NCBI GenBank assembly: GCA_029881635.1
Contig: JAOUMG010000186.1
Location: 1-5,341, forward strand
Source of the DNA: Paracoccaceae bacterium
GTDB lineage: Bacteria; Pseudomonadota; Alphaproteobacteria; Rhodobacterales; Rhodobacteraceae
Direction: 5' to 3'
Length of the DNA stretch: 5,341 bases
In this document: positions 1-5,341 of the stretch, in pieces
Layout of the letters: each line of letters opens with the position of its first letter
How positions within the stretch are numbered: the stretch's first letter is position 1
Translations under genes and position numbers: made by a program
The notes under the pieces: generated by a model
The model's database searches: none
Told to the model about the DNA's origin: nothing
Seen by the model: only the letters and a program-made list of their open reading frames with translations

Positions 1-75
1 GTGCTGACCGCACTTGAGGCGGAAGGCGATGTGGCGCAGGTGGAACGGTATCGCGATCTTGGTCGAAAGCCCTGA
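1..75 (+). CDS. C-terminal end of a probable RelA/SpoT-family (p)ppGpp synthetase/hydrolase (partial)
   Basis: An open frame enters from the left edge and stops with TGA at 73-75, giving 24 residues that include ALEAEGDVAQVERYRD. Bifunctional Rel/SpoT enzymes end in an ACT domain, and this ending (a helix with LxALEAE, then an acidic/valine strand and a short basic tail) resembles those I recall from Rhodobacteraceae, where such a gene often precedes a DUF2062 gene. The family makes and degrades (p)ppGpp in the cytoplasm in response to starvation. No catalytic HD or synthetase motif is inside the window, so the identity is inference from a short tail plus neighbourhood. The frame being coding is fairly likely; the family call is moderate. 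The next gene starts about 25 bases on, consistent with one operon. Confidence 0.5.
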   Translation: MLTALEAEGDVAQVERYRDLGRKP

Positions 76-100
76 AAGGGCGTGGAAAGGGAAACTCACC

Positions 101-757
101 TTGGTGTTCAAGCGGCGTAACCCGCGAACATATCTGCGGATGTTAGCCGAGGCGTTCTGGCCCCGCGGCGGCTGGACGCGTGCCTTTTACTATGTCCGGC
201 ACCGGGTAAGGCGGCTGCCCGACAGTTCGCAAAAAATCGCGCGCGGTGTATTCGCCGGGGTATTTACCAGTTTCACCCCGCTTTTTGGCCTGCATTTTGT
301 CACTGCCGCTCTGATCGCCAAACTGATCCGGGGAAACATTCTTGCCTCGGTGCTGGCAACCTTCTTCGGAAATCCGATTACCTTTCCCATCATCGCGTTC
401 AGTTCGATGAAACTGGGCCACCTGATCCTGGGCACAAATTTCGACGAATCCACCCATGACACGCTTTTTGGAAAATTCGTGGGGGCGGGCGAAGATCTCA
501 AACACAACTTCTTTGCGATGTTCACAGACGCAACCGCGCAATGGGGCAATCTCTATAATTTCTACAATGAGATTTTTCTGCCCTATCTGGTGGGCGGCAT
601 CGCCCCCGGCGTGGTTTGCGGCCTGATCTGCTACTACCTGTCGGAACCCGTGATCGCGGTTTACCAAAAGCGTCGCAAAACAAAACTCAAGGCAAGATTT
701 CAGAACCTCAAGGCCCGGCTCCATGCACGCAAAGAAGAGCGTCGGGAAAAACACTGA
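101..757 (+). CDS. DUF2062-family inner-membrane protein
   Basis: This is a 218-residue membrane protein of unknown function. A basic, aromatic N-terminus (residues 1-45, with WPRGGW at 20-25) leads into hydrophobic segments at about 47-76 and 79-110, then an amphipathic linker (about 113-157) and a hydrophobic segment at about 159-188. The tail (189-218) is very rich in Lys and Arg and probably helical and cytoplasmic. The turns FTPLFGLHF (58-66) and FFGNPITFP (88-96) are the conserved pieces I recognise as DUF2062. The frame is open back to an ATG at position 14, but that would run deep into the preceding gene. I chose TTG at 101 because a purine-rich GGAAAGG at 84-90 lies about 10 bases upstream and family members tend to begin shortly before the WPRGGW block. 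GTG at 104 is equally possible. Family assignment is confident; the start is not. Confidence 0.85.
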   Translation: MVFKRRNPRTYLRMLAEAFWPRGGWTRAFYYVRHRVRRLPDSSQKIARGVFAGVFTSFTPLFGLHFVTAALIAKLIRGNILASVLATFFGNPITFPIIAFSSMKLGHLILGTNFDESTHDTLFGKFVGAGEDLKHNFFAMFTDATAQWGNLYNFYNEIFLPYLVGGIAPGVVCGLICYYLSEPVIAVYQKRRKTKLKARFQNLKARLHARKEERREKH

Positions 758-856
758 GGCGCTACGACACCCAGCCAATTGTAACCAAGACAAAAATGCC
801 GTTCACAGCAGCCCTTTCGCCGGGCTAATCTTGGCAGGACATTCGGGAGACAAAGC

Positions 857-1621
857 ATGGAACTGCGCAAACCGCTGGGCAAGCTGAGGCTGGGCGTGAA
901 CATTGACCACGTGGCCACGGTCCGCAATGCGCGCGGCTCTGCCTATCCCGATCCGGTCCGGGCCGCGAAACTCGCCGAAACGGCAGGCGCCGACGGTATC
1001 ACCGCGCATCTTCGCGAAGATCGCCGCCATATCACCGATCCCGATATTGATCGGCTGATGGAGGCCTTGAGCGTTCCGCTCAATTTCGAAATGGCCGCGA
1101 CGGATGAGATGCAGAAAATTGCTCTTCGCCACAAACCCCATGCCGTCTGTATCGTCCCCGAAAAGCGTGAAGAACGGACCACCGAAGGCGGGCTGGAGGT
1201 TGCGCGCGAAGAAAACCGGCTGGCACATTTCATCGCACCCCTGCGCGATGTGGGTTGCCGCGTGTCGATCTTCATCGCCGCCGATGCCCCACAGATCGAG
1301 GCAGCCGCACGGATCGGTGCCACGATTGTCGAACTTCACACCGGGGCATATTGCGACTTTCATGCCGAAGACCGGATAAAGGAGCGTGACGCAGAGCTGG
1401 ACCGCCTTCGCGAAATGTCGGCTTTTGCACATTCGCTCGGGCTCGAGGTTCATGCCGGTCATGGTCTGACCTATGACACTGTCGTACCTGTGGCGGCCTT
1501 CCCCGAGGTGATGGAACTCAATATCGGCCACTTCCTGATCGGCGAGGCAATTTTCACCGGGCTGAAATCCGCCATTGTCGAAATGCGCAGGCTGATGGAC
1601 GAGGCGCGGAAGGGGGCCTAG
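857..1621 (+). CDS. pdxJ: Pyridoxine 5'-phosphate synthase PdxJ
   Basis: PdxJ condenses 3-amino-2-oxopropyl phosphate (1-amino-acetone 3-phosphate) with 1-deoxy-D-xylulose 5-phosphate to form pyridoxine 5'-phosphate, the ring-closing step of DXP-dependent vitamin B6 synthesis in the cytoplasm. The 254-residue product matches the family length (E. coli about 243) and its single TIM barrel. Visible motifs are [15 protein letters not shown] (13-27), [11 protein letters not shown] (51-61), NFEMA (76-80), [12 protein letters not shown] (101-112), ELHTGAY (159-165), HAGHGLTY (199-206) and [10 protein letters not shown] near the end. By alignment from memory, H51, E78 and H202 correspond to the E. 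coli catalytic residues His45, Glu72 and His193, so the enzyme looks intact. ATG at 857 has a good GGGAGA ribosome site six bases upstream (845-850). The gene follows a 99-base gap and its stop directly abuts the next start codon, so it is probably coupled to the exporter gene. Confidence 0.97.
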   Translation: MELRKPLGKLRLGVNIDHVATVRNARGSAYPDPVRAAKLAETAGADGITAHLREDRRHITDPDIDRLMEALSVPLNFEMAATDEMQKIALRHKPHAVCIVPEKREERTTEGGLEVAREENRLAHFIAPLRDVGCRVSIFIAADAPQIEAAARIGATIVELHTGAYCDFHAEDRIKERDAELDRLREMSAFAHSLGLEVHAGHGLTYDTVVPVAAFPEVMELNIGHFLIGEAIFTGLKSAIVEMRRLMDEARKGA

Positions 1622-2251
1622 ATGACGGAACTGAACCTCTGGCTGATCCTGGCGGCCGCCCTGATCGGCGTCGCCAGCCCCGGCCCCTCAACACTTGCCA
1701 TCGCCGGGACCGCGATGGCCCAGGGCAAGCGCCGCGCACTGGCACTTGCTACGGGTATCACACTCGGGTCGCTGACATGGTCGGTTGCCGCCGCTGCCGG
1801 ATTGTCGGCCCTCATGCTCGCCAATCTCTGGGCGGTCGAGGTGCTGCGCTATCTCGGTGCGGCGTATCTTCTGTTCCTAGCGTTCAAATCGCTGCGCTCG
1901 GCCTGTCGCCCCGGTGCAGTCAAGACCAGCGCGGTCGGTGGCACGACCCTGAAGGGGGCCGTCGCACGCGGGCTCGCGCTGCATCTCACCAATCCCAAGG
2001 CGATCTTCTTCTTTGGCTCGCTCTACGCCATCGGCGTGCCGCAAGGTGCCTCGCCGGTGATGCTTCTGACGGTGATTGCCGCAGTCGGCTTGCAAAGTGC
2101 GCTGGTCTTTCACCTTTACGCGGTTCTTTTCTCTCACCCGCGCATTATGACCGCTTACAGCCGCCTGCGCCGCCCGCTTGAGGGGCTCTTTGCTGCCGCG
2201 TTCGGCACCGCCGCGCTCAAGATCATGACGGCAAGGATAGGCGCGCCATGA
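1622..2251 (+). CDS. LysE/RhtB-family amino-acid exporter
   Basis: This 209-residue, very hydrophobic protein has the hallmarks of the LysE/RhtB superfamily of small efflux carriers. The family signature GVASPGPSTLAIAGTAMAQG lies at 16-35 in the first helix and reentrant region. A second block, GITLGS, is at 45-50; RYLGAAYLLFLAFKSLR is at 76-92; LHLTNPKAIFFF is at 120-131. Length and hydrophobic spacing fit the usual six-helix fold. Family members export amino acids and related compounds across the inner membrane; the substrate cannot be read from sequence. ATG follows the pdxJ stop with no gap, and the purine run at 1608-1615 inside the end of pdxJ can serve as ribosome site, so translation is probably coupled. 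The stop overlaps another ATG in an ATGA motif at 2248-2251. I do not recall an exporter gene as a fixed member of this housekeeping cluster, so it may be a lineage-specific insertion. Confidence 0.9.
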   Translation: MTELNLWLILAAALIGVASPGPSTLAIAGTAMAQGKRRALALATGITLGSLTWSVAAAAGLSALMLANLWAVEVLRYLGAAYLLFLAFKSLRSACRPGAVKTSAVGGTTLKGAVARGLALHLTNPKAIFFFGSLYAIGVPQGASPVMLLTVIAAVGLQSALVFHLYAVLFSHPRIMTAYSRLRRPLEGLFAAAFGTAALKIMTARIGAP

Positions 2252-2363
2252 TCACCCTCGTTCAGCTTTTCGCCGGGGTCGGTTTCGGCCTCCTCAATTC
2301 TTCAAAAATCGGGTGATCGTCGGCATGGCATTGTCCCACAGGCTCTTTGACCGGCATTCCCTT

Positions 2364-2383
2364 GTCCCGACACGTGTCGGGAC
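2364..2383. repeat. Perfect 20-bp palindrome
   Basis: gtcccgacacgtgtcgggac equals its own reverse complement over all 20 bases, with the centre CACGTG. As RNA it would make an 8-bp GC-rich stem with a four-base ACGU loop. As DNA it could be a site for a dimeric repressor or a cruciform tip. It lies 63 bases upstream of the acpS start codon. It is not followed by a T-run, so a Rho-independent terminator is unlikely. Confidence 0.8.
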
Positions 2384-2400
2384 GGATGCGGGACAGATGC
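2379..2400 (+). repeat. Tandem 11-bp repeat gggacRgatgc
   Basis: Two back-to-back 11-base units, gggacggatgc and gggacagatgc, differ only at the sixth base. The first unit overlaps the right arm of the 20-bp palindrome; the second is the right outer arm of the larger inverted repeat. Tandem duplication of an arm, or decay of a longer palindrome, could give this pattern. Confidence 0.6.
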
Positions 2401-2446
2401 CATACGCAAACCCGACGCAGGCCAGACGCTGCTTTTGGGTGCCGGA

Positions 2447-2860
2447 ATGATTCTCGGCATCGGGACGGATCTCGCCAATATCGACCGCATTCAGGCAACG
2501 CTTGATCGGTTTGGCGATCGGTTTCGCGACCGGGTATTTACTGCGACTGAACAGCGCAAGGCCCAAGGGCGCAAGGATGTTGCCGGTACCTACGCAAAAC
2601 GCTGGGCGGCGAAAGAGGCCTGCTCCAAGGCGCTGGGCACCGGCCTTCGGATGGGAATATCGTGGAAAGATATGTCGGTTTCCAACCTGCGTTCCGGGCA
2701 ACCCGTCATGCATCTGACAGGATGGGCTGCTGAACGATTAAAACAAATGACTCCAGCAGGTTACGAAGCAGTCGTCCATGTCACTCTCACCGATGATCAC
2801 CCCTGGGCGCAGGCTTTTGTCGTGATCGAGGCTTGCCCTGTCCCGAACCGTGAAACTTGA
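2447..2860 (+). CDS. acpS: Holo-[acyl-carrier-protein] synthase AcpS
   Basis: AcpS transfers the 4'-phosphopantetheine arm of CoA to a serine of apo-ACP, making the active carrier for fatty-acid synthesis in the cytoplasm. The 137-residue product (E. coli about 126) begins [16 protein letters not shown]8 is the first magnesium/CoA-site acidic residue. The second family motif, [16 protein letters not shown] (51-66), contains the catalytic-site E57 and K61. The C-terminal part ([10 protein letters not shown], then [19 protein letters not shown]) fits the family's beta-strand ending. The frame extends to a TTG at 2435, but ATG at 2447 gives the typical MILGIGTD start. The ribosome site is modest (GGGTG at 2437-2441). 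Unlike its neighbours, acpS follows a 195-base region holding repeats, so its expression may be set partly by that leader. Its ATG overlaps the stop of the short upstream frame as ATGA. Confidence 0.96.
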   Translation: MILGIGTDLANIDRIQATLDRFGDRFRDRVFTATEQRKAQGRKDVAGTYAKRWAAKEACSKALGTGLRMGISWKDMSVSNLRSGQPVMHLTGWAAERLKQMTPAGYEAVVHVTLTDDHPWAQAFVVIEACPVPNRET

Positions 2861-2906
2861 CTTCGCCCGCCCGGACGATCATGTAGCGCGGGACCAAAAT
2901 GAGGGC

Positions 2907-2910
2907 AGGA
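2907..2910 (+). promoter_or_regulatory. Ribosome binding site deciding the lepB start
   Basis: AGGA at 2907-2910, inside the purine-rich run GAGGGCAGGA, stands six bases before ATG 2917. This is near-ideal spacing and favours ATG 2917 over the upstream in-frame ATG at 2899, which has only a GGGA about five bases before it. Confidence 0.6.
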
Positions 2911-2916
2911 CAGATT

Positions 2917-3696
2917 ATGGCCAGCAAGGCACAGGAAGGGATCGTTGAGACGGTCAAAACGGTTGTCTGGGCCCTGCTGATTGCCGGGGTATTTCGGACG
3001 CTGTTTTACCAGCCGTTCTGGATCCCGTCAGGCTCGATGAAGGACACGCTGCTGATCGGCGATTTTCTGTTCGTCAACAAAATGGCCTACGGCTATTCGC
3101 GCTACTCCTGCCCGTTTGCCGCCTGCCCGATCACCGGCCGCCTGTTCACCGCCGAACCCGAACGCGGGGACGTCGTCGTATTTCGCCATCCGGCCAATGG
3201 GTCAGATTTTATCAAGCGCCTGATCGGCCTGCCCGGCGACACGGTTCAGGTGCAGGATGGCATCGTTTACATTAACGGGGTTGTAGCACCGCAGACGGAT
3301 GCCGGCACGTTTGAAGAGATCAAGGAACCGCAAGGATCGCAACGTGGCACACCACGCTGCTCAAACGATCCGGTGGGTCGTGGCGGTATCTGTATCAAGG
3401 AACGCTTTGTCGAAACGTTGCCCAATGGCGCCAGCCATCACATTCTGAACATCGCAAACAGCGCCGCCGACAACACGCCATTGTACTCGGTTCCGGCAGG
3501 GCATTACTTTTTCATGGGCGACAACCGCGACAATAGCCAGGACAGCCGTTTTGCCGTTTCCAGCGGCGGTGTGGGCATGCTGCCTGCCGAATATCTGATC
3601 GGGCGCGCTGATCGGATCATGTTCTCCTCCGCTGGCCGGTCGTTGTTTTTCTTCTGGACATGGCGCGGTGATCGGTTCTTCAAGGCGGTAGAGTGA
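2917..3696 (+). CDS. lepB: Signal peptidase I LepB
   Basis: LepB is the inner-membrane serine protease that removes signal peptides from Sec and Tat exported proteins on the periplasmic side. The 259-residue product has a short cytoplasmic N-terminus and one membrane segment at about 13-31, then family boxes in order. [13 protein letters not shown] (37-49) carries nucleophile S40. RGDVVVF (83-89) and [12 protein letters not shown] (97-108) carry the general base K100. [12 protein letters not shown] (201-212) is the last conserved box. Four cysteines (65, 70, 148, 159) fall in the periplasmic part and might form disulfides, which is inference. The single anchor differs from E. coli, which has two, but is common in other bacteria. 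A start at ATG 2899 would add six residues; ATG 2917 is preferred for its ribosome site and its MASKA beginning. The gene lies 56 bases after acpS and overlaps rnc by four bases. Confidence 0.97.
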   Translation: MASKAQEGIVETVKTVVWALLIAGVFRTLFYQPFWIPSGSMKDTLLIGDFLFVNKMAYGYSRYSCPFAACPITGRLFTAEPERGDVVVFRHPANGSDFIKRLIGLPGDTVQVQDGIVYINGVVAPQTDAGTFEEIKEPQGSQRGTPRCSNDPVGRGGICIKERFVETLPNGASHHILNIANSAADNTPLYSVPAGHYFFMGDNRDNSQDSRFAVSSGGVGMLPAEYLIGRADRIMFSSAGRSLFFFWTWRGDRFFKAVE

Positions 3697-4382
3697 GGCT
3701 TTCAGCCGACCTTCTCGCCTTTTCGGCCCGCATCGGCCATGAATTCGGGCGCCCCGATCTGTTGGTTCGCGCCGTTACCCATGCCTCGATCTCCACACCA
3801 ACGCGCCCCGATAACCAGCGGCTTGAATTTCTGGGTGACCGGGTCTTGGGCCTCGTCATGGCCGAGGCGCTGCTGGCCGCTGATCAAGTTGCAACCGAAG
3901 GTCAGCTCGCCCCCCGCTTCAACGCTTTGGTGCGCAAGGAAACCTGCGCAGATGTGGCGCGCAGCATCGATCTTGGATCGGTTCTGAAACTTGGCCGGTC
4001 AGAGATGATGTCGGGTGGCAGGCGTAAAGAAGCGCTGCTTGGCGACGCGCTTGAGGCGGTCATTGCCGCCGTTTACCTCGATGGAGGCTTTGAGGCAGCG
4101 CAGCGCGTGATCCTGCGGCTCTGGGGGCATCGCATCGACGCGGTTGAAACTGACGCACGCGACGCCAAAACCAGCCTTCAGGAACTGGCACAGGCAAGGG
4201 GCCAGAACCCACCCACCTATGCGGAAGAAGCCCGCGAAGGCCCGGATCATCAACCTGTCTTTACCGTTTCCGTAACGCTGGAAAGCGGTGAAACCGAAAC
4301 TGCCCGGGCTGGTTCGAAACGTCAGGCTGAACAGTCAGCGGCAAAGGCGCTTTTGGCGCGGATGGAGAAAAATGATGGCTAG
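3693..4382 (+). CDS. rnc: Ribonuclease III
   Basis: RNase III cuts double-stranded RNA, including the stems around precursor 16S and 23S rRNA and many mRNA structures. The 229-residue product has the normal two-domain layout. The endonuclease domain spans about 1-150, with signature [11 protein letters not shown] (43-53) and [18 protein letters not shown] (115-132). The expected metal-binding residues are present: E45, D49, D118 and E121. A double-stranded-RNA-binding domain spans about 156-225, from KTSLQELAQ to [15 protein letters not shown]. The residue before RLEF is Q42, where E. coli has Glu38. The GTG start at 3693 overlaps the lepB stop as GTGA; AAGG at 3682-3685 is a plausible ribosome site, so rnc is probably translated by coupling to lepB. 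In some bacteria RNase III trims its own operon leader; no obvious target hairpin was seen here. Order lepB-rnc-era is classical. Confidence 0.97.
   Translation: MRLSADLLAFSARIGHEFGRPDLLVRAVTHASISTPTRPDNQRLEFLGDRVLGLVMAEALLAADQVATEGQLAPRFNALVRKETCADVARSIDLGSVLKLGRSEMMSGGRRKEALLGDALEAVIAAVYLDGGFEAAQRVILRLWGHRIDAVETDARDAKTSLQELAQARGQNPPTYAEEAREGPDHQPVFTVSVTLESGETETARAGSKRQAEQSAAKALLARMEKNDG
4364..4367 (+). promoter_or_regulatory. Ribosome binding site deciding the era start
   Basis: GGAG at 4364-4367, within the last codons of rnc, is seven bases before ATG 4375 and four before ATG 4372. The spacing favours 4375, although the two adjacent in-frame ATGs differ by only one residue in the product. 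Confidence 0.5.
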
Positions 4383-5310
4383 CGCCAGCACCCCCGAAAC
4401 GGCAGGTCAGCGGGCCGGCTTTGTCGCCCTGATCGGCGAACCGAATGCCGGCAAATCGACGCTGTTGAACCGCATGGTCGGGGCCAAGGTCTCGATTGTC
4501 ACCCATAAGGTTCAAACCACGCGCGCGCGCATTCGCGGCATCGCGATGGAAGGGCAATCCCAGATCGTCTTTGTTGACACGCCGGGTCTTTTCCGCCCCC
4601 GTCGCAGGCTTGACCGCGCCATGGTCGCGGCTGCATGGGGTGGTGCCGCCGATGCCGATATCGTGGTCCTGTTGGTTGAGGCCCATCGCGGGCTGACCGA
4701 AGGGGTGCAGGCAATCCTCGATGCTCTCAAGGAACGCGTGGGAGAGGGCCAGCGGCTCGCCCTGGCGATCAACAAGATCGACCGGGTCAAGGCCGAGGTC
4801 CTGCTGGCCCTGTCGGCGAAACTGAACGAAGCCTACCCATTCGAACGCACTTTCATGATCTCGGCGGAACGCGGGCATGGCGTTGACGACCTGAAAGCCT
4901 GGCTGGCCAGCGAATTGCCCGAAGGCCAGTGGTTTTACCCCGAGGATCAGATCGCCGACCTGCCCATGCGCATGATCGCCGCCGAAATCACCCGTGAAAA
5001 GCTGACTCTCAGATTGCACGAAGAACTTCCCTACCAGCTGACCGTTGAAACCGAGGCCTGGGAAGACCGCCCAGACGGATCGGCGCGTGTCGATCAGCTT
5101 GTCTATGTCGCGCGCGATGGTCACAAAGGCATTGTTCTTGGCAACAAGGGTGAGACGATCAAGGCCGTGGGTCAGGCGGCTCGGGCCGAACTCGCTGAAT
5201 TCCTTGGCCGCCCGGTACATCTTTTCTTGCAGGTTAAGGTGCGGCCGAACTGGCAGGAAGAGCCGGAGCGTTTCACCGAAATGGGGCTCGATTTCAAGGA
5301 TGGCAACTAG
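4375..5310 (+). CDS. era: GTPase Era
   Basis: Era is an essential Ras-like GTPase that binds the 3' end of 16S rRNA and helps 30S subunit maturation. The 311-residue product is near the family length (about 300). GTPase motifs appear in order: G1 GEPNAGKST (21-29), G2 region KVQTTR (45-50), G3 DTPG (68-71), G4 NKID (133-136) and G5 SAE (163-165). The C-terminal KH RNA-binding domain runs about 200-295 with its loop GNKG at 256-259, followed by [14 protein letters not shown] (280-293). All key residues expected for GTP and RNA binding are present. The frame is open back to 4288, but start codons there lie deep in rnc; ATG 4375 gives the typical short leader before the P-loop. The gene overlaps rnc by eight bases, suggesting coupling of two proteins that both act on 16S rRNA. 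Its end overlaps the next gene by 11 bases. Confidence 0.97.
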   Translation: MASASTPETAGQRAGFVALIGEPNAGKSTLLNRMVGAKVSIVTHKVQTTRARIRGIAMEGQSQIVFVDTPGLFRPRRRLDRAMVAAAWGGAADADIVVLLVEAHRGLTEGVQAILDALKERVGEGQRLALAINKIDRVKAEVLLALSAKLNEAYPFERTFMISAERGHGVDDLKAWLASELPEGQWFYPEDQIADLPMRMIAAEITREKLTLRLHEELPYQLTVETEAWEDRPDGSARVDQLVYVARDGHKGIVLGNKGETIKAVGQAARAELAEFLGRPVHLFLQVKVRPNWQEEPERFTEMGLDFKDGN

Positions 5311-5341
5311 TCCGCGCCTGACAGCAGATTTTTGGGTCCGT
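5300..5341 (+). CDS. Probable DUF1491-family protein, N-terminal fragment
   Basis: A new frame opens at ATG 5300, overlapping the end of era by 11 bases, and stays open to the window edge for 14 codons ([14 protein letters not shown]). The RLTADFWV pattern resembles the start of DUF1491, a short alphaproteobacterial family of unknown function that I recall between era and recO in Rhodobacteraceae. AAGG directly abuts the ATG, too close for a ribosome site, while GGGG at 5282-5285 is rather far. Translation may therefore depend on ribosomes finishing era. The coding call is reasonable from frame and context; the family call rests on very few residues. Confidence 0.5.
   Translation, partial: MATSPRLTADFWVR

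Larger units (their letters stand above)
2325..2403. repeat. Nested inverted-repeat element upstream of acpS
   Basis: The outer arms are atggcattgtccc at 2325-2337 and gggacagatgccat at 2390-2403. They are complementary over 13 pairs with one bulged base (G2396). Between them sits a perfect 20-bp palindrome at 2364-2383. The left side holds an imperfect direct repeat (2322-2337 and 2353-2368, 13 of 16 bases identical, both ending ttgtccc). The right side holds an 11-bp tandem repeat (2379-2389 and 2390-2400, one difference). The layout resembles a small dispersed palindromic element of the REP or MITE kind, or a structured leader RNA. No transposase or target-site duplication is evident, and only one copy is in the window, so the dispersed-repeat idea is inference. 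The symmetry itself is read directly from the bases. Confidence 0.55.
2248..2450 (+). pseudogene. Possible remnant or tiny genes between the LysE-family gene and acpS
   Basis: No recognisable protein is encoded here, but two short frames chain together. The first starts at ATG 2248, overlapping the exporter stop (ATGA), and gives 22 residues beginning MITLVQLFAGVGFG before TGA at 2314-2316. The second can start at GTG 2313 (a GTGA overlap with the first stop) or ATG 2325. It gives 45 or 41 residues and ends in TGA 2448-2450, which overlaps the acpS ATG as ATGA. The frames differ by one base, and an A5 run at 2304-2308 lies where they could be joined. One extra A would fuse them into a single frame of about 67 codons running straight into acpS. 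This fits a small gene lost by frameshift, but chance open frames in GC-rich DNA could do the same. The second frame also runs through the palindromic element, so part of it may be inserted DNA. Confidence 0.25.

Noticed and set aside
143..793. A 216-codon minus-strand frame across the DUF2062 gene
   Set aside because: It is antisense to a convincing membrane-protein gene and reads as unstructured composition; a shadow frame.
810..826. Possible terminator hairpin (agccc, seven-base loop, gggct) between the DUF2062 gene and pdxJ
   Set aside because: The stem is only five pairs and is followed by AATCTT rather than a T-run. It is too weak to call, and the pdxJ ribosome site follows closely.
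758..856. A pdxJ promoter in the 99-base gap
   Set aside because: TTGTAA at 779-784 could be a -35, but nothing near TATAAT follows at 16-18 bases. A promoter may exist, yet the sequence alone does not show one.
803..1531. A 242-codon minus-strand frame across pdxJ
   Set aside because: It mirrors the PdxJ reading frame with no recognisable domain and no ribosome site that stands out; it is a shadow of a well-supported gene.
2347..2375. A sigma-70-like promoter over the palindrome upstream of acpS
   Set aside because: TTGACC at 2347-2352 is a fair -35, but the hexamer at the right distance (ACACGT, 2370-2375) is a poor -10. It is kept only as context for the palindrome finding.
2460..2470. 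A third copy of the repeat (tcgggacggat) at the start of acpS
   Set aside because: These bases encode the conserved IGTD residues of AcpS, so coding constraint explains the match to 2377-2387 better than repeat spread.
4261..5220. A 319-codon open frame on the minus strand across era
   Set aside because: It lies wholly antisense to a clear, complete Era GTPase and the end of rnc. Its translation shows no recognisable motif; long antisense frames are common opposite GC-rich genes with biased third positions.
1..5341. tRNA, rRNA, CRISPR array, insertion sequence or phage attachment site
   Set aside because: No cloverleaf-like block, regularly spaced repeat array, transposase motif or integrase was seen; the window is almost wholly protein-coding.

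Overview
The window is about 5.3 kb of moderately high-GC DNA, tightly packed, with every real gene on the + strand. It looks chromosomal and alphaproteobacterial. The gene order lepB-rnc-era, with acpS and pdxJ just upstream and a RelA/SpoT-like tail plus a DUF2062 membrane protein before them, is the housekeeping arrangement I associate with Rhodobacteraceae (Rhodobacter/Roseobacter group). That assignment rests on remembered gene order and protein style, not on a database search.

Layout from left to right: (1) the last 24 codons of a gene whose end resembles the ACT-domain end of a bifunctional (p)ppGpp synthetase/hydrolase; (2) a DUF2062 inner-membrane protein; (3) a 99-base gap; (4) pdxJ (vitamin B6 synthesis); (5) a LysE/RhtB-family exporter starting on the base after the pdxJ stop; (6) a 195-base stretch with no recognisable gene, holding a perfect 20-bp palindrome, nested inverted repeats and two very short overlapping reading frames; (7) acpS (ACP activation); (8) lepB (signal peptidase I); (9) rnc (RNase III); (10) era (ribosome-assembly GTPase); (11) the first 14 codons of a probable DUF1491 gene, cut by the window edge.

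The genes are joined by short gaps or overlaps: 0 bases between pdxJ and the exporter gene, 4 bases overlap for lepB/rnc, 8 for rnc/era and 11 for era/DUF1491. This suggests co-transcription and translational coupling. The products serve general growth: stringent response, PLP cofactor supply, fatty-acid carrier activation, protein secretion, rRNA processing and 30S maturation. No terminator and no convincing sigma-70-like promoter was seen.

I found no new defence, mobile or biosynthetic system. The one part standard annotation does not explain is the 2252-2446 region between the exporter gene and acpS. It carries a compact palindromic, repeat-rich element, and its short frames form an overlap chain (ATGA, GTGA, ATGA) from the exporter gene to acpS. 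It could be a dispersed palindromic repeat inserted in the operon, the wreck of a small gene, or a cis-acting regulator of acpS.
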